In this document: positions 11,081-22,393 of the stretch, in pieces
Position numbering within the stretch: position 1 is the stretch's first letter
Layout of the letters: each line of letters starts with the position of its first letter
Notes under the pieces: model-generated
The model's database searches: none
What the model was told of the DNA's origin: nothing
Seen by the model: only the letters and a program-made list of their open reading frames with translations
Translations under genes and position numbers: made by a program
Origin: Oreohelix idahoensis
Lineage: Eukaryota > Mollusca > Gastropoda > Stylommatophora > Oreohelicidae
Assembly: GCA_024509875.1 (NCBI GenBank)
Contig: JAMPIV010018782.1
Location: forward strand, 92,852 to 156,851
Direction of reading: 5' to 3'
DNA: 64,000 nt

Positions 11081-11603
11081 AAATTTTCTTATCGAATCGG
11101 TGATTTTAGAAGAGGTGTGCGTTTCTTGAAACTTACTTTTCATCATTCTCAGCTTGTTTACTATCGATCCTGTTCCAACCTATCTTGTGTTTTATTCAGC
11201 CGATTTAGATCTGTCTTCCTATACATGTATTTCCACAATCTATCTCTTCTTTAATTTTCTATTTTCAGCAGATGTGGGTTTTCATGCTTTCAACTCGATT
11301 GTAGACACCAGTAATCAGCATTTATCTAGGTGCATGCTAAACCCCTACCGTTGTTCCTTATATCAATATATTCACAATCCTCTCATGGAATTAAAGGTGA
11401 AATCCTTTTCACAATAATTTCATTCTGATCCATTTTATCCCTTCCAATCGATGACTAGTCTTCGACAAACCAATATATGTCTACATCTCTATTTTGCCTA
11501 ATGCTTGCCGTTTGCGTCTGCGTGCCCCGTGATTCGCGATAGATGATTGGTCAGTAAGACTGCGCGAGGTCGCTTTACAATGTTTTGTAAACAGCTTTTG
11601 CGA
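11081..11603. other. Unassigned region
   Basis: Non-repetitive DNA between the fold-back and the minisatellite. No gene is supported. Confidence 0.5.
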
Positions 11604-12496
11604 CATATACGAGCAAGTAGCCAGGTATACGAGCAAATAACCAGATATATGAACAAGTAACCAGATATACGAGCAAGTAACCGGATATACAAGCAAGTAA
11701 CCAGCTATACGAGCACTAAACTAGTTGTACGAACACGTAACCAGATAATACGAGTAAGTAATCAGACACACACGCATGTAACTAGTAATGCGAGAAAGTA
11801 ACCAGATGTACAAGCAAGTAACCAGATATACAAGCACGTAACCAGTTGAACGAGCACGTAACCAAGTATACGAGGACGTAACCAAGTATACGAGCAAGTA
11901 ATCATATATACGAGCAAGTAATCAGACATACGAGCAAGTAACCAGATGTACGAGAAAGTAACCAGTTATACGAGCACGTAACCAGTTGTACGAGTACGTA
12001 ACCATATATACGATCAAGTTACCAAATGTATGAGGAAGTAACAGATATACGAGCGCGTAACCAGATATACGAGCAAGAAACCAGATATACGAGCAAGTAA
12101 CCAGATATACGAGCAAGTAACCAGATGTACGAGCAAGTAACCAGATATACGAGCACATAACTAGTTATATGAGAAAGTAACCATATATACGAGAAAGTAA
12201 CTAGATTTACGAGCAAGTAACCAGAAATACGAGCAAGTAACTAGACATATGAGCAAGTAACTAGACATATGAGCAAGTAACCAGACATGCGAGCGAGTAA
12301 CCAGACAAACGAGCAAGTAGCCAGACATACGAGCAAGTAACCAGACATGCGAGCAGGTAACCAGATATACTAACAAGTAATCAGACATTCGAGCAAGTAA
12401 CCAGACATACGAGCAAGTAACCAGACATACGAGCAAGTAACCAGACATACGAACAAGTAACCAGACATACGAGCAAGTAATCAGACATACGAGCAG
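11604..12496. repeat. 20-bp minisatellite, large array (left arm)
   Basis: About 45 tandem copies of a 20-bp monomer, consensus gtaaccagatatacgagcaa. The 12.24-12.49 kb end is more uniform, with the variant ccagacatacgagcaagtaa. Because three monomers make 60 bp, any frame gives a repeating 20-residue peptide, which explains the long open frames rich in Leu, Val, Tyr and Trp. Confidence 0.95.
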
Positions 12497-12932
12497 TAAG
12501 GCTCCTGTAGCAATTTCACTCTGTTCCAACACATTTTAACTTCATTGGATCTTTGTGATCAATAATATCATGACTTAGGTCAATGCACACGGGGAAAAAA
12601 AAATATTGAAAGACCTGCGTGTTCTTTTAATTGGTGTTCAATTTCTTTCAAGTTGTAATGTGAACTTTCTCCATGTTATCCCGGAATGCTGGTTGGATTT
12701 ATTGATTGTTAATTACAGGACGCTTAATTGAGATGTTAAATATATCGGAAATATACATATACTACAAATTTGAATGATATATCTTTGCAAGTATGTCTTT
12801 ATCTCCAACACCAGGCAGTTGTCGAAAACAACATAAAATGTAAAAACATATGTTAAAGAGCTTACGAAATAATATTTAATGCAGCTGATTATTTTAACTG
12901 CCCAGTGTAGTGTCATACATTTTCTCTTTGTT
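12497..12932. other. Unassigned region
   Basis: No supported gene. The 67-residue frame at 12,713-12,916 has no motif. Confidence 0.5.
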
Positions 12933-13046
12933 TACATGCTTATCAAAGATTTACATGCTGCCTCATCAAAGATTTACATGCTGCCTCATCAAAGATTTAC
13001 ATGCTGCCTCATCAAAGATTTACATGCTGCCTCATCAAAGATTTAG
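12933..13046. repeat. 23-bp tandem repeat (left arm)
   Basis: About five copies of atttacatgctgcctcatcaaag. The right arm has a matching array at 41,031-41,136 with one variant monomer. Confidence 0.9.
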
Positions 13047-13234
13047 TAGCTTCCTGCTCCATAAGAAGCGAAAAGGAAAAATATGATGATCAATTATATC
13101 TGCTGCTGCTTCATATTTCCTGTTAGGTCCCGACAAGTTTTAACATAAAGCTTAACTTGCAGCGCTGTTTCTGAGTCTACGTAGAAAACAATGACACTTG
13201 AGTTTACACACAAAGAAACAAAGCAGCTTCGAAT

Positions 13235-13375
13235 CTGCAGGAACTGGTGCAGATCTACTGTCCTGGTCATGCAGGGGTACCTGGATTAAGATAGCTGACA
13301 GACTAGCATCAAGAGCACCAACAATGGGGACACTGGATATGGATAAGGGAGAGATACGGAGATCGATTTATGATC
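13235..13375 (+). pseudogene. RNase H domain remnant
   Basis: In one frame the sequence reads YCPGHAGVPG and, after a one-base shift, IADRLASRAPTMGTLDM. These are the adjoining conserved blocks (PGHxGxxGNExAD-LA) at the C-terminal end of RNase H domains in many retroelements. In-frame stops and the shift show it is dead. It lies just outside the LTR element, so it belongs to an older insertion. The mirrored segment in the right arm is largely deleted. Confidence 0.6.
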
Positions 13376-13542
13376 ACGTGTTAGAGAATGACACTGCAAT
13401 AGATAACTCATAAAGGTTAAGACTGTTGGAATTTGGCATGACAGGCTAGCAGAGATGGACGTATGAGAGGATGCATCCATCGTGTTTATAACCAGCGAGC
13501 TACAGAAACACTCTTCGACATATACTGAGGGATACTGAGCAC

Positions 13543-15778
13543 TGTGGTGAAGTGGGATGTTATAAATATTTATAGGGGACTTAGTGTACTGACTGAGATC
13601 AGCTGTGAAGGTATCTATATCTAATAAGAGTAGTGTATTATAGATAACCTTACTTGCTGCCACATATGTATACCTCAGTCAGAATTATTCTGGAATAGTG
13701 TGATGACTACGTTATATGTCTAGGGTATGTGTATGATGAAGTGTAAGTCATAACAACAACAGACAGATAAACAATTTAATTTATTCCACCACACTTGACA
13801 ACACTGTGACACTCACATACATAAAACACTCTACAAGGATATCTTAAAGGAGTCACTGATAACTTTTCAAATAACAATATGTATTCAGTGCTGTCATGAA
13901 TGTATATGTGTCCTGATTCAAATACAAAGGGAACCAGGTATCACAATCAATTTTAATTACAAGTTATATGTACAGAATTTATTAATATGATTCTTGTAGT
14001 GACATATATTATTAATAGTATCCTATGTGTGTCATTTGTGTAGTGGTAATATGAGGTAATACTGGTTTTGTTTTGTTCAAGCTCTGTTGGTATTTGTCAT
14101 CATGACTTCAATAGTTTGTTTCTATTGGAACTAGTATTGGAGATGTTCTCAGTTCCTGGTATTAAAACAATTAAATTCCCCTCTTAATTTTATTTTACAG
14201 TGTCATTTTAAGATGGGGGTACATAATGTTGAGCTCCATGGCCACACTCTCTTATCTTTCGTGATGACTGCAGTAAAAGACTCCTCTGCTCGATTACTTT
14301 AATGAGTTCTGGAGCCACCCCACTGGTTGCTATATGGACCAAGGAGTATGCTGTCCACCTCTGGCTTTAGCAAAGCTTACCAGTATTTCCCTCCCTAATG
14401 GTTACCACGCCTCTGCAATTCCAGCATTATTTCTGTCTAATCAATAATCTAGGTGTCAGTGTACTGTTTGGCCATTCCATGCAGTTTTACTTTCCTCCGG
14501 CACCTTCTGTTCAGGCTGGAGTACCATAGGCTTTACATCATGTTCGCTACTGAACTACACATATATACAGACATAAATTATCAATTTACATTCAATTTTC
14601 ATTAAAAGATATTGAATATTTCAAGCTTACCACAATTCATAGAAATAATAAACAGTTTCGTTGACTGGCAATGAATATAGCACAACTCCGATCTGCCGAT
14701 GTCCCAGGCTTTATTTTATAAAAAATATACACTGGTGCTCAACGCACTGCTTCTTAGTAGGTTTATTACAAGATGTGGCAATGAACAGACGCTCTGAATT
14801 GAGTATATTCGCAGCTCTACCCAATCAAACCATGTCTACACATCTTTTCAAAAAAAAAATACTCCTTTTCACGTTTCCCCTGACAACACAAGATAGTATT
14901 TATAGCCTGACCAATCGTGTTTAGTCTTACATTTGTGGCGCTCCAATCAAATAGGAGTTAACATGGTAGGCTATTTCTGTAACGTAATGTTTTTTCAAAC
15001 ACGTTATAAAAAAAAATTTTTATGAGCAGAAATGATTTCATGCTGTCAGGCACCCCCACTATTTTATTTTGGTTATAATTTGGTAATTCCTAGACTATTT
15101 GCGTAACGTTTTACATATTCTTTGTCAGCAAATCCTAAGGAACCCAAATATACAAATTTAAAAGAGCTAAGTGGCTGCGTTCAAAACATGCATTTTCTAC
15201 CACCTCCTGTTCACTTCCATCCCCATGTGGTGTCTGGGTACTGTCATGTTTTCAAACGTAAACCCATCTAATGTCATCTTTCCTAATAAGCGTTTTCCAG
15301 GTTTTTTAAAACCTAACTCTGGGAAGGTTAGTGTTTTTTATCACTGTCCGTCTGAAAAAAAGTTAGTGCATGTGGCCTTACACGCGTGATGGCAGCAATT
15401 GTGTATCGCGCGACGCGTGTTTAGTATTGCATGCTTCCTGCCTTCATTCGCCCCTCTCTCTCTCTCCTGCTTTATCTGTCTTTTAGTTACGCCGTGTATG
15501 GAATGAATGAAATATTAAATCTAGGTCATTGATCAGCTTGCGTATCTCAAGGTCAGTACACGTTTCATTGAAGAAAGCGGGTAATAATATAGTAGGCTTT
15601 TACTATCAACGTGAAAGCGTTACAATTTGCAGACGAAGCAGAAAACAAGGGGGATTTCGAGTACAGTCATTGTGACAGCACTGTTCTTTTACCATTGCTC
15701 TTTTCTTTATTAAATGTATTTGTTAGGCTTTATATTTACCTGATAATTTATATATGTGGATTAGAATATTCCACGACA
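13543..15778 (-). repeat. 3' LTR of Gmr1-like element (left arm)
   Basis: Starts tgtggtgaag and ends ccacgaca on the plus strand. It lacks a block of about 173 bp that the 5' LTR has at about 20,697-20,867 (junction caaagct/taccagt). It is otherwise nearly identical to the 5' LTR. Confidence 0.88.
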
Positions 15779-15790
15779 TCTCCCCTCTTA
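15779..15790 (-). other. Polypurine tract of Gmr1-like element
   Basis: On the minus strand it reads taagaggggaga, directly abutting the 3' LTR terminus TGTCGTGG. Confidence 0.75.
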
Positions 15791-15845
15791 AAACAGACAT
15801 TATATGTCAGTCCTTTATTCTATATACACATAGAGAAATTTATTA

Positions 15846-17744
15846 TTATTTCTGGGGTTTACGGTGATTCTCATCACACGGATGGCGGCTTAAAAAATCC
15901 GCTCCCAAATTTGTTTTTCCAGATATATACTCAATGCTAAAATTATATGGAGCCAAAAGTAAGGACCATCGGAGTAACCTAGAGTTCTCATGCCTAGCCT
16001 GTGCTAGAAACGATAAAGGTTTGTGATCCGTTTGCAACTTAAATGCCTTCCCATACAGATAAATATTGAATTTCTTTATTGCCCATATTACTGCAAGACA
16101 TTCTTTTTCGCTAGTTGAGTAGTTGATTTCAGCTTTATTCAACTTTCTGCTAGCATATGCCACTGGGCTTAATTCCCCATCCAATGCATCTGATTTCTGT
16201 AGTAGAGTTGCACCTAACCCAATATTACTGGCATCCGTCCTTACTATGAATTCTTGACTTAAGTCAGGTAATTTCAAAATAGGTTTGCTTGTGAGCTTTT
16301 CCTTCAATTCCTGGTAAGCCATTTCACATTGTGGTGTCCATGTAATGCGATCTGGATGTCCTTTACGTGTCAAATCAGTTAACGGTGCACATATGGAATT
16401 AAAGTTTTTGATATACCTCTGGTAGAAACCACATAATGAGACAAAGGATCTCACGTCCTTCTTGGTTTGTGGTCTCGGGGCTTTCTTTAATTTCTCTAAA
16501 TTCTTTGGGTCAGGGGTCATGTTTCCCTGATAAACTGTGTGCCCCAAGAATTCCAATTCTTTACATCCAACGCAACATTTGGTTGGTCGGGCTGTTAAAT
16601 TCGCCTCCCTAAGTCGATTAAACAGCATGTTCAGAGAGTCAATGTGTTCCTCAAATGTTTCTGTTGCTATGAGGATATCATCCATAAAATTTGTTATACA
16701 TGGATTATTCAGAGGGTCCAATAATTTTCTCATCATTCTAGAGAAGACACTAGGCGCATTCTTCAATCCAAATGGCAATCTATTAAACTCATAGTGTCCT
16801 TCTGAGGTACTAAAAGCTAGGTATGGTCTAACCTCAGGCTTTACTGGAATCTGATAGTATCCTTTACTCAGATCCACTTTTGAGAAATATTTAGCTTTAT
16901 TTAGTCTGGCAAACAGCTGATTTGTATCCGGCAATGGATCCACCTGTCCTCCTGTAATAGCATTCAGTCTCCTGTAATCTATACAGAGTCTATGTTCTCC
17001 AGAGGGCTTCCTTAAGAGTACAACACCGGAACTATACGAAGATTCACTGTGCGAAATAATTCCTTCCTTCAACAGATAGTCTATCTCTTCCTTCAAAGCT
17101 TTCTCCTTAGCAAACGGAATCGAATATGGTTTCATACAGACAGGTGTGGGGTCTATCAGTTTCATATCATATTCCAATAGGTTTGTATGCCCTGGTCGGT
17201 CTGTTAACACCTCTGCATGATTATTTAGAACCTGTTGCACTCTCTCTTTCTGAGTTTTCGTTAAATGTGTACTGATTTTCACCTGTGCTGCTGTCTCACA
17301 GGGGTGTAATGGATATTGAAATGATGAAAGTGGTTCCTTTTTCATCTCCATGGCGATGGACAAGGTCAACAAGTGTGTCTCTTCCTGATGTTCTCTTTCC
17401 AAATATTTCTTCAGGAGATTCACAGGATAGATTTTTTCTTTCCCCTTCTTATCTATCTTATAATTTGTTCTAGACACCTTCTCTAAAACTGTATATGGAC
17501 CTTGCCATCCAATCTGTAACTTATTCTGACTCCCGGGTAAAAGAAGCAGTACCTTCTCTCCCACAGCCAAATTTCTGTCTTTCGCCTTCCTGTTATAATA
17601 GGCAGCATGTTTCTTCCTGGCTTGTTTCAAATTTTCATTGGCAAGTTTCCAGCCAGTTTTTAACCGAGTGGTCAGCTCATTCACATATTGGTATGAAGAT
17701 GTAATGTTTTCCTCTGCCTTTTCATCAGTCCACGTTCTTAACAA
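15846..17744 (-). CDS. pol: Pol fragment: integrase C-terminus, reverse transcriptase, RNase H
   Basis: A 632-residue open frame that starts at a TTG and has no ATG, so it is an internal part of a polyprotein. Residues about 1-120 are the integrase C-terminal region: a YYNRKAKD-type basic helix, VGEKVLL, and GPY at 82-84. RT spans about 165-400, with the catalytic FMDD at 353-356 and LPFGLKNAP at 323-331. A connection region follows, then RNase H at about 497-620 with Asp504, Glu548, Asp573 and Asp616 as likely metal-binding residues. The IN-RT-RH order is of Gmr1 type. The translation is identical to the right-arm copy and has no stop, so RT was under constraint until recently or the duplication is very young. 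The frame ends shortly before the polypurine tract. Confidence 0.9.
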   Translation of the reverse strand: MLRTWTDEKAEENITSSYQYVNELTTRLKTGWKLANENLKQARKKHAAYYNRKAKDRNLAVGEKVLLLLPGSQNKLQIGWQGPYTVLEKVSRTNYKIDKKGKEKIYPVNLLKKYLEREHQEETHLLTLSIAMEMKKEPLSSFQYPLHPCETAAQVKISTHLTKTQKERVQQVLNNHAEVLTDRPGHTNLLEYDMKLIDPTPVCMKPYSIPFAKEKALKEEIDYLLKEGIISHSESSYSSGVVLLRKPSGEHRLCIDYRRLNAITGGQVDPLPDTNQLFARLNKAKYFSKVDLSKGYYQIPVKPEVRPYLAFSTSEGHYEFNRLPFGLKNAPSVFSRMMRKLLDPLNNPCITNFMDDILIATETFEEHIDSLNMLFNRLREANLTARPTKCCVGCKELEFLGHTVYQGNMTPDPKNLEKLKKAPRPQTKKDVRSFVSLCGFYQRYIKNFNSICAPLTDLTRKGHPDRITWTPQCEMAYQELKEKLTSKPILKLPDLSQEFIVRTDASNIGLGATLLQKSDALDGELSPVAYASRKLNKAEINYSTSEKECLAVIWAIKKFNIYLYGKAFKLQTDHKPLSFLAQARHENSRLLRWSLLLAPYNFSIEYISGKTNLGADFLSRHPCDENHRKPQK

Positions 17745-17746
17745 AG

Positions 17747-18148
17747 CTACATATGGACCTTTAATTTTGTGGACCTATTTGTCCATGCACCGGTATGGTC
17801 TCTTCCACTCGAAGCTCTATAGTGATGATTTTTCTTCCCAGAATTTTCATGCCCAAAACGACCGCTACCAATTCTTTTCCTGGGGCTTTCTCCCCACTTA
17901 AAATTCTTGATGAGAGATTTCCTCTCTACATCTTCTTCCTCCAGTTTGTTTAAGTCCGATTGAGGGATTTTCGGCTTATCCTTTTTGCACTCTCCGCATA
18001 GTGGCCATTGTAAAACAGTTAAGTGAAGCTTGTCCGTGAAAAGGGGCTTCCCATTCCATTTGGTCCACTTTATCAAATTTATTTCTCTTTTTATTATCAG
18101 GCCTAATTTTGCCCCATGGCGTGTCCAGGTCCTGATCAATGTTCCCAC
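17747..18148 (-). pseudogene. Degenerate stretch where the integrase core should be
   Basis: Open frames of about 110-133 residues between the integrase zinc-binding piece and the pol fragment. The sequence is Lys-rich with one C-x2-C (CGECKKDK), and no D-D-35-E pattern is visible. It may be rearranged gag/pro-derived sequence. No function can be assigned. Confidence 0.35.
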
Positions 18149-18392
18149 CTGTGGGTGTTCCCTCGTGTGCTATGCTACACCTTTCTACAAAATTCTCAAT
18201 GTCCCATCTTGCTTTGGGCCAATAATAATTGTGAGCCACCTTTTGAATGATGGTACCTATCTTCTCATGGTCCCCATCTGGTTTCACATGTAGGCTCCTT
18301 ATTAAGTCTGTCCTATATCTCTTTGGAAGAACCAGCTGACCGTGACCATGGGATCTAGTTCCGGCCTTCCTATACATCAACTTGTTTTTCAT
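17976..18392 (-). pseudogene. Integrase zinc-binding (H2C2) piece
   Basis: Contains LHVKPDGDHEK, then YYWPKARWDIENFVERC, the H-x-H and YYWP-DI-V-C pattern of the gypsy integrase N-terminal domain. The second cysteine of the expected C-x2-C is replaced (CSIA), and the following core is absent, so this integrase cannot be functional. The upstream part is joined to gag in another frame because of a one-base difference in a T run near 18,400. Confidence 0.65.
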
Positions 18393-19656
18393 GTAAAAAA
18401 TCTCCCTTGCCTGGAGTTGTATGACAAGTTGACAATTTTCTGAAACAAGGCTTGAGGGTCTTGTCCCCAGCCTGTGCCTTCCTCATCTCATCTGGAGTGG
18501 TATTCAACATCATACCGTGGCCTATCAAACTGGTGCTTACCTTGTTTTGATCCCTAGGATCAAATTTATTAAAGTTCTGTGGTGCCCTAAAGTTATCCAC
18601 TTGTTTCTTTTTATTACCTGTTACCTCTGCTTGAGCTGCTTGATACCTTTCAGCAACATTTAGCATCTCACCCAGCCTCTCTGCACCTTGTTCCATGAGA
18701 AACTTTCTCAGGTCTGGAGCCATGGACTCTCTTAATTGCTCTATAAGGACCATTTCCTTAAGATCTTGGGTTTTCCCCAGAGAAGTCCATTTCTCCAAGT
18801 ATGTTTCTATTCGTGCAGAGAACTGGTGATAGGTTTCACCTGACAGTAGTTTAGCATTCCTAAATTTTTTCCTATAAAATTCTGCATTCTTTTCATATCT
18901 TAACAAAAGAGCCTGCTTTAGCATGTCATAATTTTCCTGATCACTTCTGCTCATTTTTGCAAAAACTTCATAAGCTGCCCCACGAAGTCCCTGAGATAAC
19001 TTTAAGCTCCACCTTTCTCTCTCTAACCCATATGTGGTAGCTAATAGTTCATACCTATTTAGATAGCTCTCTATATCATCGTCTTTTTCAACAAAATGAT
19101 CTAAATGAAAATTCATAGCTGAGGTTGAGGCTCCTTGGCTAGCAGTGGCATCAGAGGCAAAGGGACTGGCACCATTTTCAGGAGCATGGCCTTGAAACTC
19201 AAACTCCCTTAGTCGTAACTCATGTTCCCTTTGTAATCTCTTCTCCTTCTTTTCTGCTTCCCTTTCTGCAGCTAATCTCTTCTCTTCTCTTTCTGCAGCT
19301 AATTTCTTCTCTTCTCTTTCTGCTTCCCTTTCTGCAGCTAATCTCTTCTCTTCTCTTTCTGCAGCTAATTTCTTCTCTTCTCTTTCTGCAGCCTGTCTTC
19401 TTTCCTCGGCTTCCAATGCTTTAGCCTCTTTGTCAGCCTCAATCTGCAACCTCTTAGCCTCAGCCTCAATCTGCAACCTCTTAATTTCCTTTTCAGCCTC
19501 TAATTTTCTTTCGGCCTCTTTTTCTAATCTTCTTTCTTCCCGTTCAATATATTTGTCACATTCCGCAGTGACATAAGAAATCATAATTTGCCCGTCCATT
19601 CCTAACTCTTTCGCAGTCTGTACAGCAGCAGATCGAAATTTTGCCAGGTCGGCCAT
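18370..19656 (-). CDS. gag: Gag of Gmr1-like element, fused to pre-integrase sequence by a deletion
   Basis: A 428-residue frame starting at ATG (MADLAKFRS) after the 5' LTR and primer site. Residues about 45-150 are a long charged helix of EREEKKLAAEREEKR repeats, a predicted coiled coil. Residues about 175-335 resemble the helical retrotransposon gag core (LNRYELLATTYGLER, FSARIETYLEKW). The nucleic-acid-binding zinc knuckle seen in the right arm is missing. A deletion of about 103 bp joins the end of gag in frame to the MLNTTPDEMRKAQ segment that precedes integrase. The coiled-coil repeats here are in frame throughout, unlike the right arm. Confidence 0.8.
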   Translation of the reverse strand: MADLAKFRSAAVQTAKELGMDGQIMISYVTAECDKYIEREERRLEKEAERKLEAEKEIKRLQIEAEAKRLQIEADKEAKALEAEERRQAAEREEKKLAAEREEKRLAAEREAEREEKKLAAEREEKRLAAEREAEKKEKRLQREHELRLREFEFQGHAPENGASPFASDATASQGASTSAMNFHLDHFVEKDDDIESYLNRYELLATTYGLERERWSLKLSQGLRGAAYEVFAKMSRSDQENYDMLKQALLLRYEKNAEFYRKKFRNAKLLSGETYHQFSARIETYLEKWTSLGKTQDLKEMVLIEQLRESMAPDLRKFLMEQGAERLGEMLNVAERYQAAQAEVTGNKKKQVDNFRAPQNFNKFDPRDQNKVSTSLIGHGMMLNTTPDEMRKAQAGDKTLKPCFRKLSTCHTTPGKGDFLHEKQVDV

Positions 19657-19840
19657 TGTCTAACAGATAAATGTCTAAAATATGTAACTAAACAATTTTA
19701 TCTATGACTAATTACTCCGGACAACACAGGCACTGTGAGCTCAACCTTATTTATTTTCACCCAAGGATACCTTTTAATTCTTATTATTCCCTGAAGTGAA
19801 TTACCCCCCAATATTTTTAATAGGGAAAGATTCAAAATCC

Positions 19841-19856
19841 CGAGAGCGAGACCCCA
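19841..19856 (-). other. Primer-binding site of Gmr1-like element
   Basis: On the minus strand it reads TGGGGTCTCGCTCTCG, five bases inside the 5' LTR end. The TGG start fits pairing with a tRNA CCA end. Confidence 0.65.
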
Positions 19857-19861
19857 ATATA

Positions 19862-22265
19862 TGTGGTGAAGTGGGATGTTATAAATATTTATAGGGGACT
19901 TAGTGTACTGACTGAGATCAGCTGTGAAGGTATCTATATCTAATAAGAGTAGTGTATTATAGATAACCTTACTTGCTGCCACATATGTATACCTCAGTCA
20001 GAATTATTCTGGAATAGTGTGATGACTACGTTATATGTCTAGGGTATGTGTATGATGAAGTGTAAGTCATAACAACAACAGACAGATAAACAATTTAATT
20101 TATTCCACCACACCTGACAACACTGTGACACTCACATACATAAAACACTCTAAGAGGATATCTTAAAGGAGTCACTGATAACTTTTCAAATAACAATATG
20201 TATTCAGTGCTGTCATGAATGTATATGTGTCCTGATTCAAATACAAAGGGAACCAGGAATCACAATCAATTTAAATTACAAGTTATATGTACAGAATTTA
20301 TTAATATGAATCTTGTAGTGACATATATTATTAATAGTATCCTATGTGTGTCATTTGTGTAGTGGTAATATGAGGTAATACTGGTTTTGTTTTGTTCAAG
20401 CTCTGTTGGTATTTGTCATCATGACTTCAATAGTTTGTTTCTATTGGAACTAGTATTGGAGATGTTCTCAGTTCCTGGTATTAAAACAATTAAATTCCCC
20501 TCTTAATTTTATTTTACAATGTCATTTTAAGATGGGGGTACATAATGTTGAGCTCCATGGCCACACTCTCTTATCTTTTGTGATGACTGCAGTAAAAGAC
20601 TCCTCTGCTCGATTACTTTAATGAGTTCTGGAGCCACCCCACTGGTTGCTATATGGATCAAGGAGTATGCTGTCCACCCCTGGCTTCAGCAAAGCTCTGA
20701 CCAGGTGCTGCTCAATAACTTTAAGACCACGGTCCCTGAAACAAGAAGGTTGTACCTCCTACTTCAAAACTAATTTATACTCTATTTCTACACTGAGCAC
20801 AATACATCACAAACATTGAGTTCAGAGCGTTAGGCCAACTGTCAGCTTCATCTGAAATACTTTATACCAGTATTTCCCTCCCTAATGGTTACCACGCCTC
20901 TGCAATTCCAGCATTATTTCTGTCTAATCAATAATCTAGGTGTCAGTGTACTGTTTGGCCATTCCATGCAGTTTTACTTTCCTCCGACACCTTCTGTTCA
21001 GGCTGGAGTACCATAGGCTTTACATCATGTTCGCTACTGAACTACACATATATACAGACATAAATTATCAATTTACATTCAATTTTCATTAAAAGATATT
21101 GAAATATTTCAAGCTTACCACAATTCATGGAAATAATAATAAACAGTTTCGTTGACTGGCAATGAATATAGCACAACTCCGATCTGCCGATGTCCCAGGC
21201 TTTATTTTATAAAAAATATACACTGGTGCTCAACGCACTGCTTCTTAGTAGGTTTATTACAAGATGTGGCAATGAACAGACGCTCTGAATTGAGTATATT
21301 CGCAGCTCTACCCAATCAAACCATGTCTACACATCTTTTCAAAAAAAAAATACTCCTTTTCACGTTTCCCCTGACAACACAAGATAGTATTTATAGCCTG
21401 ACCAATCGTGTTTAGTCTTACATTTGTGGCGCTCCAATCAAATAGGAGTTAACATGGTAGGCTATTTCTGTAACGTAATGTTTTTTCAAACACGTTATTA
21501 AAAAATTTTATGAGCAGAAATGATTTCATGCTGTCAGGCACCCCCACTATTTTATTTTGGTTATAATTTGGTAATTCCTAGACTATTTGCGTAACGTTTT
21601 ACATATTCTTTGTCAGCAAACCCTAAGGAACCCAAATATACAAATTTAAAAGAGCTAAGTGGCTGCGTTCAAAACATGCATTTTCTACCACCTCCTGTTC
21701 ACTTCCATCCCCATGTGGTGTCTGGGTACTGTCATGTTTTCAAACGTAAACCCATCTAATGTCATCTTTCCTAATAAGCGTTTTCCAGGTTTTTTAAAAC
21801 CTAACTCTGGGAAGGTTAGTGTTTTTATCACTGTCCGTCTGAAAAAAAAGTTAGTGCATGTGGCCTTACACGCGTGATGGCAGCAATTGTGTATCGCGGC
21901 GCGTGTTTAGTATTGCATGCTTCCTGCCTTCATTCGCCCCTCTCTCTCTCCTGCTTTATCTGTCTTTTAGTTACGCCGTGTATGGAATGAATGAAATATT
22001 AAATCTAGGTCATTGATCAGCTTGCGTATCTCAAGGTCAGTACACGTTTCATTGAAGAAAGCGGGTAATAATACAGTAGGCTTTTACTATCAACGTGAAA
22101 GCGTTACAATTTGCAGACGAAGCAGAAAACAAGGGGGATTTCGAGTACAGTCATTGTGACAGCACTGTTCTTTTACCATTCTTCTTCCTTTATTTATTAT
22201 ATGTATTTATTAGGCTTTATATTTACTTGATAATTTATATATGTGAATTAGAATATTCCACGACA
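19862..22265 (-). repeat. 5' LTR of Gmr1-like element (left arm, 2,404 bp)
   Basis: TG...CA ends, followed by agcac at 22,266-22,270, which also precedes the 3' LTR at 13,538. ORFs of 67-87 residues inside it also occur in the other LTR copies and are not supported as genes. Confidence 0.9.
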
Positions 22266-22393
22266 AGCACCTATGGGTTTGACCCCGGTGAGCGATGATG
22301 TCGATTCTGTTCAACAATAACAATAACAAAGAAACAACAAACCACAAGGATACATATATGGATGCTTGCGTACAATACACAGTTTAGTGCGGT

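Larger units (their letters stand above)
13543..22265 (-). mobile_element. Gmr1-like Ty3/gypsy element, left-arm copy
   Basis: Minus-strand element with LTRs 19,862-22,265 (5') and 13,543-15,778 (3'), both TG...CA, and target duplication agcac at 13,538-13,542 and 22,266-22,270. Coding order is gag, integrase zinc-binding piece, integrase C-terminal GPY/F module, reverse transcriptase, RNase H. Ordinary gypsy elements have RT-RNase H before integrase; integrase before RT is the arrangement described for Gmr1-type elements. No protease and no integrase DDE core could be found, so the copy is defective. Confidence 0.88.

Noticed and set aside
11922..12532. Overlapping ORFs of 65-123 residues rich in Leu, Tyr, Val, Trp (and mirrors at 41,533-42,143), resembling membrane proteins
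   Set aside because: They are produced by translating a 20-bp minisatellite, which gives a 20-residue periodic peptide in several frames.
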